From Chitinophaga flava (GTDB taxonomy: Bacteria > Bacteroidota > Bacteroidia > Chitinophagales > Chitinophagaceae), in NCBI RefSeq assembly GCF_003308995.1, contig NZ_QFFJ01000003.1:124001-188000 (forward strand): a stretch of DNA of 64,000 bases, in the 5' to 3' direction. This document shows positions 52,882-62,306 of this stretch, one piece after another. Position 1 is the stretch's first letter. Every line of letters begins with the position of its first letter. A model generated the notes under the pieces. That model searched no databases, was not told the origin of the DNA, and was given only the letters and a program-made list of their open reading frames with translations. Both the position numbers and the translations under genes were made by a program.

Positions 52882-55299
52882 TTATCGCAGTGTTACCGCC
52901 GGATTGGCTCTGGCAGCCTTTATTGCCCGCAGGCAGATCGTCAGTACAGTGATGAGTACGGCCAGTACAGCGGTGAGTACAAATACCCACCAGCTGATGT
53001 GGATACGGTAGGCGAAGTCCTGCAGCCAGCGGTCCATTATAAACCAGGCTAACGGAGACGCTACTACGATGGCTACTGCTACCAGTTTCAGGAAGTCTTT
53101 GGAGAGCAGGGTAACAATACCGGTTACGCTGGCGCCCAGCACCTTGCGGATACTGATTTCCCGGGTGCGTTGTTCCACCGCGTAGGTCACCAGCCCGAAT
53201 AATCCCAGACAGGAGATCAAAATAGCGAAACAGGTAAAGGAAACAAATATTTTACCGGTACGTTGTTCGGCCTGATACAAGCGGTTAAAATCATCATCCA
53301 GGAAAGTATATCTGAAAGGCTGTCCATCCATGTTAGGCATATTATGGAACTTATCTTCCACCTTGCTCATCAATGCAGGGATATTGTCTGTACTGATGCG
53401 GAAAGCCATGCAGTTGGGCTGGTGGGCCAGCCTCATCACAATCGGTGGTATTTTCTTACGAAGGGAGCCGCTGTTAAAATCCCGGATAATGCCGATTACT
53501 TTCAGTGGTTTATATCCATCGTAGTTGGGATAGAGGAAACGGTTTTCGAGGTCAGTGAAGCCCAGCAGTTTGGCGGCTGTTTCATTAACAAGAAGGGCAT
53601 TGCTGTCTGACGGCATATCCGGCGAAAAGTTCCGACCCTTTGCGATCTGCATCCCCAGTGTATTGATATAATCAGCATCTACGTTCCATTCAAAAAGGCC
53701 CAGCACCTGTCCGGCGCTGCCAGCCGCATCTCTGGAATAGATGCTGGTGTTCATAATAGATGAAACAGGCAGCACATCGGCCATGGTACCGGATTTTACG
53801 CCAGGCAGCTGCAGGATTTCCTGTTTAAAAGTCGCGGCATGTACCCAAAGTGACTGGGTATTTTGCAGCACCACCACTTGTTCACGGCTATAGCCCAGTT
53901 TTTTGTTGCGGATATAATTCAGCTGACTGTAGATCACCAACGTGCCCACGATGAGAATTACCGCGGTAGAAAACTGAAATACCAGCAAACTATTACGGAG
54001 CCAGCCTCCTCTGAATCCTGTTGCCAGTTTACCTTTCAGCACCTTCACCGGTTCGAAGGAAGAAAGGAAGAGCGCCGGATAGGAACCTGCCAGCAACCCT
54101 ACTATAACGATGGTCAGCAGCATACCCGGTAACAGCCATCTGTTGAACAACAGCGCTACCGTAATCGTTTTGCCTGCCACCTGATTGAGGTAAGGCAACA
54201 AAGCCCAGGCCAGGGCTATTGCAAACAGCAACGCAATCATACTTGTGAGCACAGACTCTGTCAGAAACTGGGCAACCAGGTTCCTTCGCTGTGAGCCGAG
54301 CACTTTTCGCACACCTACCTCTTTGGAACGGCCGGCAGAACGGGCAGTAGACAGATTCATAAAATTGACGCAGGCCATGAGTAGAATAAATACAGCCACC
54401 ACCCCAAAGATGTATATATACTGGATATTACCGGTTGGTTCTACTTCATTTGTGAAAGGAGAATACAGATGGATTTTAGTGAGCGGAAGCACATCATAGC
54501 GGAAATGGCCACCACTGCGCTCCAGCTCAGCAATGCTGCTGCCCGTCATTTTTTTGAGCTGGCCATCCATATAGTTTTGCGTGAGTGTTTTCAGGTAATT
54601 GTTGATGGTAGCTTCGCCGATATCAGGGCGTACCAGCAGATAGGTATCGTAGTTGTCCGCCATCCAGCTGGGATTGCGGCTATCCGGCAAACCGGCCATC
54701 GCTTTGATAAAATCGAAATGCATGTGTGAAGCGGCCGGCATGTCTTCCATCACACCCGTTATCTGATAATCATCTGCATTATCGATATGCAGTATCTGTC
54801 CTACTGCATTGGTAGTACCAAAATACTTCATGGCCATTTTTTTGGAGATGACCATTGTAAAGGGACGCGCGAGTGCTGTTTTAGGATTTCCTGCTATCAG
54901 GGGAAGTGTAAAAACATCGAAGATGGTGGAGTCTGCAAATCCGGCATATCGCTCCATCAGTGTTTCATTGCCCTTTTTGATGAGGATGCTACGGTCGCCG
55001 AAACCCCGCAGGCGCACATAGTTCTCTATACCCGGAAAATCCTTTTTCATTGTGGCCCCCAGCAGAGCAGGCGTGTATCTTTCGCGGAAAGCATTTCCGT
55101 TGAGCAGAAAATCTGCGTTTACGCGATAAATACGATCTGCTTTTTTATTGGACCGGTCGTAGCTCAGCTCATCAATAATAAACATTGTTATCAGCAGACA
55201 AGTGGCCAGCCCAATCGCCAGACCGAAGATGTTGATGGCGGAAAAGCCTTTGTTTCTCCAAAGGTTCCTCACGGCTATTTTAAAATAATTCCTGATCAT
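52882..55299 (-). CDS. ABC transporter permease (MacB/FtsX type, duplicated)
   Basis: 805-residue inner-membrane protein. MIRNYFKIAVRNLWRNKGFSAINIFGLAIGLATCLLI begins a MacB periplasmic-core/FtsX unit; the FtsX helices with YIFGVVAVFILLMACVNFMNLSTARSAGRSKEVGVRKVLGSQR follow, then a second unit ending FTCFAILISCLGLFGLVTYAVEQRTREISIRKVLGASVTGIVTLLSK. Such long permeases export or move lipoproteins, peptides or antimicrobials, with a separate ATPase. None lies in the window, so the ATPase is elsewhere. An inverted repeat GTGTGA-CAA-TCACAC is 41 bases upstream. Confidence 0.9.
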   Translation of the reverse strand: MIRNYFKIAVRNLWRNKGFSAINIFGLAIGLATCLLITMFIIDELSYDRSNKKADRIYRVNADFLLNGNAFRERYTPALLGATMKKDFPGIENYVRLRGFGDRSILIKKGNETLMERYAGFADSTIFDVFTLPLIAGNPKTALARPFTMVISKKMAMKYFGTTNAVGQILHIDNADDYQITGVMEDMPAASHMHFDFIKAMAGLPDSRNPSWMADNYDTYLLVRPDIGEATINNYLKTLTQNYMDGQLKKMTGSSIAELERSGGHFRYDVLPLTKIHLYSPFTNEVEPTGNIQYIYIFGVVAVFILLMACVNFMNLSTARSAGRSKEVGVRKVLGSQRRNLVAQFLTESVLTSMIALLFAIALAWALLPYLNQVAGKTITVALLFNRWLLPGMLLTIVIVGLLAGSYPALFLSSFEPVKVLKGKLATGFRGGWLRNSLLVFQFSTAVILIVGTLVIYSQLNYIRNKKLGYSREQVVVLQNTQSLWVHAATFKQEILQLPGVKSGTMADVLPVSSIMNTSIYSRDAAGSAGQVLGLFEWNVDADYINTLGMQIAKGRNFSPDMPSDSNALLVNETAAKLLGFTDLENRFLYPNYDGYKPLKVIGIIRDFNSGSLRKKIPPIVMRLAHQPNCMAFRISTDNIPALMSKVEDKFHNMPNMDGQPFRYTFLDDDFNRLYQAEQRTGKIFVSFTCFAILISCLGLFGLVTYAVEQRTREISIRKVLGASVTGIVTLLSKDFLKLVAVAIVVASPLAWFIMDRWLQDFAYRIHISWWVFVLTAVLAVLITVLTICLRAIKAARANPAVTLR

Positions 55300-55339
55300 T
55301 TACTGGTTGATTTATACCTGCCATTAAATCCCATGACGA

Positions 55340-55354
55340 GTGTGACAATCACAC
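55340..55354. promoter_or_regulatory. Inverted repeat upstream of the permease
   Basis: GTGTGA (55340-55345), CAA, TCACAC (55349-55354): a perfect 6-bp inverted repeat, a plausible operator. Confidence 0.4.
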
Positions 55355-55466
55355 CATAAAAAGATAATGCCACACTACAAGCCAATGAAAATCAGCTTTT
55401 TAAAATTCATCTTTTTGAATAAATGTACGATTTTAAAACAGGTCTTGTTCATTTCCGGACATGGTG

Positions 55467-56360
55467 CTAATGCTCCATGATACGGTTTTGGCGGACATCT
55501 TTCAGATGCGCCATGATACGCGGAGGCAACAGCGGACTATCGAAAGGCAGATCAACAGAAGTTTTCTGAAAATTTTTCAGATTGGGTACCCTGTCGAATA
55601 TTTCGTAAAGCGCGATGGGTTCTTCAGAGAAGCTCACACAGGTGCTGATAAAGGAAAGTTCGTTGACCTGAAAACCGGGCTGTTTCATTTTCTCTTCCAC
55701 ATCTTTCAACCGTCCAACGAAGTGCCGTTGGCGAATGAAAGTAGTACTGTTCATGATGATAAAAAGGTAGTTAGCGTAAGAGGTGATTTTACCGTAGTAC
55801 ATGTGATTGTCTCTGCCGGTACGTTCTACCAGGTATTCATCTCCGGAGCGGTATATTTCCAGCGCGGAACGCCAGATACGGTCTTCTTCCTTTTCGCCCC
55901 GCATGGGCAGATTGCGGTTATAACAGTACCAGTAACCCACCAGATGCTCCAGCAGCTTATGATTGACCGGTGCCAGGGGTATACCTATTTTCAGTTCATG
56001 AAAAGGAAATCCTTCTGATGCGGTATTGATAAAATCAATATAATTCGTATATCCCAGTACGTTAGCGATGGTATTTAAACGGGAGAAACTGGGGGTGCTG
56101 ATAGTGGCTACAGCAGTACGGTTTTTCCAGGGCTTGAGTTTTTTAATCACCAGGTGCTCATAAAAATAATTATCTCCGAAAGATAAAAGAGCTGCTGTCA
56201 TCTTTCCTTTTTTCCGTTGTTTCTCCAACAGTGTATTAAACTCAGCGGAAACATGTGCCCATTCTATTTTTGACACGTCTTTCCATTCTTTTTTACGAAG
56301 AAATTGCCAGGAAATATAATTCATTAAACGTTCGAGGTTAACCAGCTCTTCCCTTGTCAT
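55467..56360 (-). CDS. Protein of unknown function
   Basis: 297 residues, intact frame, no signal peptide or membrane segment, so likely cytosolic. I do not recognise the family. It has a basic, Lys/Trp-rich N-terminus (SWQFLRKKEWKDVSKIEW, EKQRKKGKM), a piece STPSFSRLNTIANVLGYTNYIDFI that weakly resembles a helix-turn-helix domain used in other Bacteroidota regulators, and a beta-rich second half. Its ATG is set directly against an array of phased TAAGAC repeats, which suggests that it or a partner binds there. Next to GRDP-like and small membrane genes in the opposite direction. Confidence 0.75.
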   Translation of the reverse strand: MTREELVNLERLMNYISWQFLRKKEWKDVSKIEWAHVSAEFNTLLEKQRKKGKMTAALLSFGDNYFYEHLVIKKLKPWKNRTAVATISTPSFSRLNTIANVLGYTNYIDFINTASEGFPFHELKIGIPLAPVNHKLLEHLVGYWYCYNRNLPMRGEKEEDRIWRSALEIYRSGDEYLVERTGRDNHMYYGKITSYANYLFIIMNSTTFIRQRHFVGRLKDVEEKMKQPGFQVNELSFISTCVSFSEEPIALYEIFDRVPNLKNFQKTSVDLPFDSPLLPPRIMAHLKDVRQNRIMEH

Positions 56361-56362
56361 AA

Positions 56363-56411
56363 TAAGACGATTTTAAGACTATAATAAGACGCTGTAAGAT
56401 AATCAGAAGAT
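56363..56411. repeat. Helically phased TAAGAC/T repeats
   Basis: TAAGAC at 56363, 56374 and 56385, TAAGAT at 56395 and GAAGAT at 56406: five hexamers at steps of 11, 11, 10 and 11 bases, one per helical turn. They begin three bases before the unknown gene's ATG (56360) and extend toward the divergent gene at 56469. A 22-base direct repeat of AATAAGACG is included. Confidence 0.7.
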
Positions 56412-56468
56412 TCGGGTATTACCGGAAAATTTCAACTTTCCATCAACAACAATAAAACATAAAATATC

Positions 56469-57224
56469 ATGAAAACAATCACACACTACACACCGCGTAT
56501 CCGTGAAGGGACCGCTTACCATCAGGACAGCTTATGGCAAAAGATAGCCGCTTTCCGCTTCGACGATCCTGCAGCGGCCCTACCCTTCTCCCGCAAGCTG
56601 GCCAGGGAAAACAAATGGGACCCGGCCTTTACGCACAGGGCCATCAACGAATACCGCCGGTTCATTTACCTCTGTTGTATCTCTCCTACCGGCGCCTCTC
56701 CTTCCTACATTACTGACCAGGTATGGCATCTGCATCTGCTGTATACGCAGAATTACTGGGAAGAGTTTTGTGACAAAACACTGGGCATCCAAATACACCA
56801 TCATCCTTCCAAAGGCGGGCCACCAGAGAAAGCCAGACATGATACATGGCAAGACCAGACACAGGCACTATACCAGGCTGTTTTCGGAGAAAGCCCTCCC
56901 GCCGATATCTGGCAAGATTCCCCTCCTTCTTCTCCCCGGTTTCCACGAATTGTTTCCCGAATCTTTTCCCTGCGATGGCTGTTTCCTATCCTACTACTAA
57001 CCAGCCTGTTACTGACCGGATGTACTGCCGGTGAAACTACCTTCGGCTTCCTTCTACTAGCCATACTCATCTACCGTACTGCGAGAAATAGTAAAAAAGA
57101 CAGCTCCGACGCAAGCTCAGGCTGTACCAGCGGCAGCTCCTGCAGTTCAGGTAGCTCTTGTGGCAGCTCCTGTGGCAGCAGCTGCGGTGGTTGTGGTGGT
57201 TGCGGAGGCGGAGGTGGCGATTAA
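56469..57224 (+). CDS. Glycine-rich-domain-like membrane protein with Cys/Gly/Ser tail
   Basis: 251 residues. The N-terminal half has the glycine-rich-domain-protein pattern (NEYRRFIYLCCIS, ITDQVWHLHLLYTQNYWEEFCDKTLGIQIHHHPSKGG), with clustered histidines that could bind metal. Two hydrophobic segments follow (about 170-202), and the last 33 residues are only Cys, Gly, Ser and Asp apart from one Thr, with seven cysteines, like the tails of TIGR04222-type membrane proteins. Function unknown. A small membrane protein gene follows 22 bases later, probably one operon. Divergent from the unknown gene with the phased repeats. Confidence 0.75.
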   Translation: MKTITHYTPRIREGTAYHQDSLWQKIAAFRFDDPAAALPFSRKLARENKWDPAFTHRAINEYRRFIYLCCISPTGASPSYITDQVWHLHLLYTQNYWEEFCDKTLGIQIHHHPSKGGPPEKARHDTWQDQTQALYQAVFGESPPADIWQDSPPSSPRFPRIVSRIFSLRWLFPILLLTSLLLTGCTAGETTFGFLLLAILIYRTARNSKKDSSDASSGCTSGSSCSSGSSCGSSCGSSCGGCGGCGGGGGD

Positions 57225-57246
57225 ATAACCTTACAATCCAATCAAC

Positions 57247-57591
57247 ATGCGTACTTCATCCCCATGGTCCGGTTACTGCATCGCTGCAGGCTGTGGCCTT
57301 TCCATACTCTTTTTTCTCCATTTTCATTATCAGCGATGGAATCCTTTTATGCTGACAGGCCCGCAGTTCCTCATTTTTTACATCCTGCTGATCATCGCTA
57401 CCGGGACTAACATCCTGCTTGCGTGGCAGCGGCAGCCAGCCTTCGCCCGGCGACTCAATGCCGGCTGCCTGCTCATAGGTATAGCCCGGATGATACAGGG
57501 ACTGTATCACCACAAACCGGTGGGCTTTCTGTTGTTATTGCTGCTGCTACCGATGATCACTGCTTTTACTTTGCGGCAGGATAATAAATAA
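57247..57591 (+). CDS. Small membrane protein of unknown function
   Basis: 114 residues with three to four hydrophobic helices (YCIAAGCGLSILFFLHF, FLIFYILLIIATGTNILLAW, GFLLLLLLLPMITAF). No family recognised. It follows the Cys-tailed protein by 22 bases on the same strand and ends 13 bases from the convergent acyltransferase gene. Confidence 0.6.
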   Translation: MRTSSPWSGYCIAAGCGLSILFFLHFHYQRWNPFMLTGPQFLIFYILLIIATGTNILLAWQRQPAFARRLNAGCLLIGIARMIQGLYHHKPVGFLLLLLLLPMITAFTLRQDNK

Positions 57592-57604
57592 CAACGCGTA
57601 TTTA

Positions 57605-58789
57605 TTACAGATACTTCAGCCACCATTGCTGATGTGTTGCCCTGTATTGATTGTACCAGCGGCATGGCCGGTACAACACCGCCACCACGGCTATCCAGAT
57701 CAGGTATACTACCGGTAACGAATATCCGAAAGTCATAGGCCGGAATTGAAATGGTATCCGCAGGTCCATGATTTCGGTCGTATGATGTCCGGTAAGGAAA
57801 AAGACCACTACCAGCAAGGCATGCAGCAGATAAAAATGTAGGAGGTAATAGAAAAAAGGCACCCTGCCATATACCGACAACACATCCGTCCATTTGTTTT
57901 TGACCTGCTCAAAAACAGCCAGGGCCAGTATTGCAGGGCCCAGTGTCATACCGGCATACTGCAGGGAAGGCGGATATTTGCTGGTATTGAAGAATGCCAG
58001 CACATTACGCAGGAAGTCAGGCTGATGTACCCATGGCATCGGATTACCATACAGGTTGATAAAACGGAGCACTATAAATAAAACCACCAGTCCCCAGCCT
58101 GCCAGCAGCAGCCGTTTTTTTCTCAATGCCGCCGGGAAATCGCTGGTAAACCATTCGCCCATAGAATACCCCACCAGCATGATGCCTGTCCATGGCAGCA
58201 CGGCATAAAACACACCTACAACATGGGTAGCATCCAATGGCAACACCATAGGCCTGGAGGTGAGCAGTACCTGCCATATTACCGATGCCGCTCCTTCTTT
58301 AGGGAAATTCATATAGTCGACCACGTTATGGCCAAAAAACAGGAGCAGTCCCACTATCAGCACCACTTTCCGCGACCATAGGCTGAGCAGCCCCAATATT
58401 ACCATGCTCCAGCCGATAGCCCATATCACCTGCAAGAAGATAAAGTTATAGAAAGGGTTGTAAGTCAGCGCGAAGTTCACGATGGTGAGTTCGGCTATCA
58501 CCAGCCATAGTCCTCGTTTGATCAGGAAAATACTGGCAGCAGACTTTGTTTTCCTCCGGGCTGCGAGAAAAGCGGAGATGCCGGACAGGAGCACAAAAGT
58601 GGGTGCGCAGAAATGGGTGATCCAACGGGTGAAATACGCGGCTACTGTGGTCGTGGCCGGATCCATCGGATCTGCCGTCATAGCAGTAATATGGAAATAA
58701 TCACGGGCATGATCCAACGCCATGATCACCATCACAAGTCCACGCAGCACATCAATAGAAGAGATTCTGTTAGGGGTGGTTGTGTTCAT
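57605..58789 (-). CDS. HGSNAT-like membrane acyltransferase (DUF1624 type)
   Basis: 394 residues, about 10 hydrophobic helices. The N-terminus RISSIDVLRGLVMVIMALDHARDYFH is the signature of the heparan-alpha-glucosaminide N-acetyltransferase / acyltransferase_3-like catalytic domain, with an active-site histidine in ALDHARD. It is expected to acetylate an envelope glycan across the membrane; the acceptor is unknown. A hairpin lies just upstream, ending the S41 protease transcript. Confidence 0.85.
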   Translation of the reverse strand: MNTTTPNRISSIDVLRGLVMVIMALDHARDYFHITAMTADPMDPATTTVAAYFTRWITHFCAPTFVLLSGISAFLAARRKTKSAASIFLIKRGLWLVIAELTIVNFALTYNPFYNFIFLQVIWAIGWSMVILGLLSLWSRKVVLIVGLLLFFGHNVVDYMNFPKEGAASVIWQVLLTSRPMVLPLDATHVVGVFYAVLPWTGIMLVGYSMGEWFTSDFPAALRKKRLLLAGWGLVVLFIVLRFINLYGNPMPWVHQPDFLRNVLAFFNTSKYPPSLQYAGMTLGPAILALAVFEQVKNKWTDVLSVYGRVPFFYYLLHFYLLHALLVVVFFLTGHHTTEIMDLRIPFQFRPMTFGYSLPVVYLIWIAVVAVLYRPCRWYNQYRATHQQWWLKYL

Positions 58790-58811
58790 ACAGGGCGGTT
58801 TAAAAAGTCAA

Positions 58812-58843
58812 TAGCCCGTCTGGTACCATGACCAAACGGGCTA
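58812..58843 (-). terminator. Hairpin after the S41 protease
   Basis: TAGCCCGT (58812-58819) / ACGGGCTA (58836-58843) with an inner TGGT/ACCA pairing. Confidence 0.75.
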
Positions 58844-58866
58844 AGTATTATTGTGGTTGATATAGA

Positions 58867-61800
58867 TCAGCGTTTTTCATATGCCGGTGGTTCCGGAGTT
58901 TTGTAGCTTTTCGTTTTAAGCAGTGATTTTATTTCAGTGATGGCTCGTTCTATCTGAGGATCGATGCCTTTGGCCATATCGGCCAGATTTTCATCTACCG
59001 CGATATCCGGGTCTACACCATGGCCTTCACGGAACCAGGTACCATCGGGGTTGTATATACGAAGGTAAGGTGCGGTCACTTCTCCTCCATCTACCAGCGT
59101 AGGCGTTCCGGAGATAGCGATCAGGCCACCCCAGGTGCGGGTACCAATCAAGGGGCCGAGGCCTGCCTTGCGGAAGTAGTCTGGGAAGGCATCACCGCCT
59201 GAACCGCTCCAGCCATTGATCAGCATTACTTTCGGGCCTAAGTTGGCCACCTGCGGAGTTGACATGGGCGCTCCATCACGGGAAACCGCGAAAGACCATG
59301 GTTTGCGGTTGAGCAGCTCAATGAAACGATCGGGGATCTGACCACCGTTATTAAAACGTTCATCGATGACCAGGGCTGCTTTGTTCCACTGGGCACTGAA
59401 CTGGCGTACTAGTTCATCCTGTCCGTCGAGGCCGGTGCTGGGTACATAGATATATCCTACCTGGTTGTCGGTGGCTTCTGCAACGTGTTTACGGTTGCTT
59501 TCAATCCATGCCAGGTGGCGCAGCCGGTAATCACTTCTGAGTGTTTTCACCACAGCTGTTTTAGCACCTTCCATAGAAGGACGTGCGTTATAGGTGATTT
59601 CCACTGCTTTGTCTGCCAGACCCTGGAAAACACTGAACGGCTCTGTGGCTGTTGTCAGCGGTACTCCGTTTACCGCCAGGATATAACTGCCTTCGGGTAT
59701 GTTTACACCTGGCTCATCGAGTGGAGAGCGGGCTTCAGCATCCCAGTCTGCACCGCGGATGATACGTTTGATCTTATAGAAATTGCCGTCAGCCTCCCAG
59801 TCCACACCCAGGTATCCAACGTTAATCTGGCGGGCGCTTTCCAGATCACCACCGCTGTTGTAAGTATGAGAAGCATTCAGTTCTCCTATCATCTCACCCA
59901 GCACAAAATTCACTTCTTCGCGGGTGCGGGCACCTTCGAGGATACGGCTGTATTTTTCCCTTACTTCGTTCCAATTGACACCATGCATGCCCGGATCGTA
60001 GAAGAAATCGCGTTCTATGCGCCATGCGTCGGTGAACAGCTGTTTCCATTCCTGTACAGGGTCCAGCTGCATGATCATTTCATTGATACGAAGGGTTTTG
60101 CCGGCCTTCTGGTTTTCTTCCACATCGATGATCGCATAACGATCGCCAGCTATGAGAATTTTTTCACCATTGGCAGACAACTGGTATACTCCCGGATTTT
60201 TGATGATTTCTTTTTCGTCTCTTTTTTTGAGATCAAAATATTTCAGGGTTGCCTCTTTATCACCGGAGCCGGTATTAGGTGCGTTGATGTACAACACTTT
60301 ACCTTTTACAGCATTGAGGCGGGAGTAGTTACCAGCCGGAACAGGCAACAGATACAGCCTCGCTTCCATATTATCCAGATCTATTTTCACTTCATTGCCA
60401 GCAGCTTTAGCAGGTTCTCCTTCTTTCTTTTTCTCATCCTTTTTAGGTGATGCTTCCTCTGCGTCTTTAGTTGCTTCCACTACATCATTACGTGTAGACA
60501 TCACCGGTGGAACGTCTTTCCGCAGGCTGATGGCCGCCACTTTGGTAGTATTGGCATAGATGAAGGAACTTTCCAAATCGCTGTAGATAGGCGTAAATGA
60601 TCTGTTGGTAAAGACGAAGAGGTATTTACCTTCCGGATCGAACACCGGGTCTGATGTGTCGTAGTAATCGCTGGTTACCTGATGACGTTGATTGGTGGCC
60701 AGGTTGTAAAGGAAAGCTGTACTATGCCAGTTGGTATTATCACGGCTATACGCCAGCCAACGGCTATCGGAAGACCAGCTGCATTTCCAGTTACGATAAG
60801 CACCCTCTTCAAAACGAACCGCCTTGTCTATATTGGTTATTTTTCCAGTGGCTACATCCAGGATGTTTATTTTCATCGTCTGGTCGATGTAGGCGATTTT
60901 TTTATTGTCAGGAGACCAGTACACATGGTAACGGAAACCAGCGCCCAGGTGGGTTATCTGTTTAGCCGCGTCTTCTTTGCCGGCTTCAGCCAGCCACAGC
61001 TCATATTCACCGGACTTATCACCCCACCAGGCAATGTATTTGCCGTTGGGTGACCAGGCGGCATCGCGTTCGGCCACACCGCTGGTACGGGTCAGGTCTT
61101 TTACGAAGCCGTTTTCGGCAGGCAGGGAAAATACATCTCCTCTGGCACCGATCAATGCGCGTTTACCATCGGGACTGATGTCTGCATACAGGATATCCTT
61201 GTCAGCCACAATGGTACGTGGTTTCAGGGTAGACACATCTGTAGTGACATTGATTTTTACTTCCTTGGATTGTTGGGTTTCGAGGGAGAGGGTATACAGT
61301 TTGCCACCGGCTTCGTATACAATATCTGCTGGTCCCATAGCCGGTGTATGTACATCATAGTCGGTGTAATGGGTTACCTGTTCAAAAGCTTTAGTATCTA
61401 CATTATATCGCCAGAGGTTCATCCTTTTTTCCTGACCACGGTCGGACAAGAGGTATATATGGTTTTTATACCACATCGGAAACTCGTCCCCAGCTTCACT
61501 TTTAGCGGAAATATTTTCTGATTGCCGGGTATCAAAACGGAAAATATGGATTTCGGCTTTCATCCCGCCGCGGTAGCGTTTCCAGTTACGGAAGCTCTGC
61601 GTACGTGTGGTGAGTGCCATGCTTTTTCCATCAGGAGAATAGCTGCCGAATTCGGCATAGGCCAACGGCAATTTACTTGCGGGGCCACCAGTTTCCGGGA
61701 TGGTATAAAACTGATTAAAACGATCTTTGGTACTTTCTCTTGTAGAGGCAAACAACACCTGTTTTCCGTCAGGCGTCCAATCTATAACGCGGTCTGTAGA

Positions 61801-62118
61801 CCCGTGCTGGGTGAGCCTTAACGGCACACCGCCGCTAACCGGCATTACATATACGTCGTTGTTGCCGTCGTAATTGCCGGTGAAGGCCAGTTTGCGGCCA
61901 TCGGGAGAGAAACGCGGAAATACTTCCACGCCGGAAGGTGAAGTAATTCTGATCGCAGTGCCTCCTTCTTTAGGTACAAGCCAGATATCGTTGGCATAAC
62001 TGAAGGCAATCTGTGTCTGGGATACATCCGGATACCGGAATAAGCTGGCATTAACCTGTTGTGCGCTGACATGTACACCCCATAAGCAGGCCAACATCAG
62101 CAGTGGACTTTTCTTCAT
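58867..62118 (-). CDS. Tricorn-like S41 family protease
   Basis: 1083 residues from MKKSPLLMLACLWGVHVSAQ, a signal peptide; the frame is open 25 codons further but the signal would be buried. WD/TolB-like propeller repeats (IWLVPKEGGTAIRITSPSGVEVFPRFSPDGRKLAFTG, and more to about 600), a charged linker (EEASPKKDEKKKEGEPAK), the tricorn C1 core, a PDZ domain (YILAVNGVPLTTA) and the S41 catalytic part (VIDERFNNGGQIPDRF, INGWSGSGGDAFPDYFRKAGLGPLIGTRTWGG, Ser in GSGGD). It degrades peptides in the periplasm by family analogy. Complete and apparently monocistronic. Confidence 0.92.
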   Translation of the reverse strand: MKKSPLLMLACLWGVHVSAQQVNASLFRYPDVSQTQIAFSYANDIWLVPKEGGTAIRITSPSGVEVFPRFSPDGRKLAFTGNYDGNNDVYVMPVSGGVPLRLTQHGSTDRVIDWTPDGKQVLFASTRESTKDRFNQFYTIPETGGPASKLPLAYAEFGSYSPDGKSMALTTRTQSFRNWKRYRGGMKAEIHIFRFDTRQSENISAKSEAGDEFPMWYKNHIYLLSDRGQEKRMNLWRYNVDTKAFEQVTHYTDYDVHTPAMGPADIVYEAGGKLYTLSLETQQSKEVKINVTTDVSTLKPRTIVADKDILYADISPDGKRALIGARGDVFSLPAENGFVKDLTRTSGVAERDAAWSPNGKYIAWWGDKSGEYELWLAEAGKEDAAKQITHLGAGFRYHVYWSPDNKKIAYIDQTMKINILDVATGKITNIDKAVRFEEGAYRNWKCSWSSDSRWLAYSRDNTNWHSTAFLYNLATNQRHQVTSDYYDTSDPVFDPEGKYLFVFTNRSFTPIYSDLESSFIYANTTKVAAISLRKDVPPVMSTRNDVVEATKDAEEASPKKDEKKKEGEPAKAAGNEVKIDLDNMEARLYLLPVPAGNYSRLNAVKGKVLYINAPNTGSGDKEATLKYFDLKKRDEKEIIKNPGVYQLSANGEKILIAGDRYAIIDVEENQKAGKTLRINEMIMQLDPVQEWKQLFTDAWRIERDFFYDPGMHGVNWNEVREKYSRILEGARTREEVNFVLGEMIGELNASHTYNSGGDLESARQINVGYLGVDWEADGNFYKIKRIIRGADWDAEARSPLDEPGVNIPEGSYILAVNGVPLTTATEPFSVFQGLADKAVEITYNARPSMEGAKTAVVKTLRSDYRLRHLAWIESNRKHVAEATDNQVGYIYVPSTGLDGQDELVRQFSAQWNKAALVIDERFNNGGQIPDRFIELLNRKPWSFAVSRDGAPMSTPQVANLGPKVMLINGWSGSGGDAFPDYFRKAGLGPLIGTRTWGGLIAISGTPTLVDGGEVTAPYLRIYNPDGTWFREGHGVDPDIAVDENLADMAKGIDPQIERAITEIKSLLKTKSYKTPEPPAYEKR

Positions 62119-62254
62119 AAGCGGTTGATTGTTAGTTGATCTTTTCCGGATCAAGGGTTTCCCGGATAAACGAATGTAGGAAAAACAATACATTTTTGCT
62201 TTTTATTTATACGACCTTATTAAACCGGCACCTGCCCGTTTTTTCTAAAGACAC

Positions 62255-62289
62255 AAAGACCGCTATGAGGTTGCATCATAGCGGCCTTT
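62255..62289 (-). terminator. Terminator after the alpha-2-macroglobulin gene
   Basis: AAAGACCGCTATGA / TCATAGCGGCCTTT, a 14-base stem with one mismatch and a 7-base loop. Confidence 0.75.
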
Positions 62290-62306
62290 ATTTTCATCAT
62301 ATTTTG

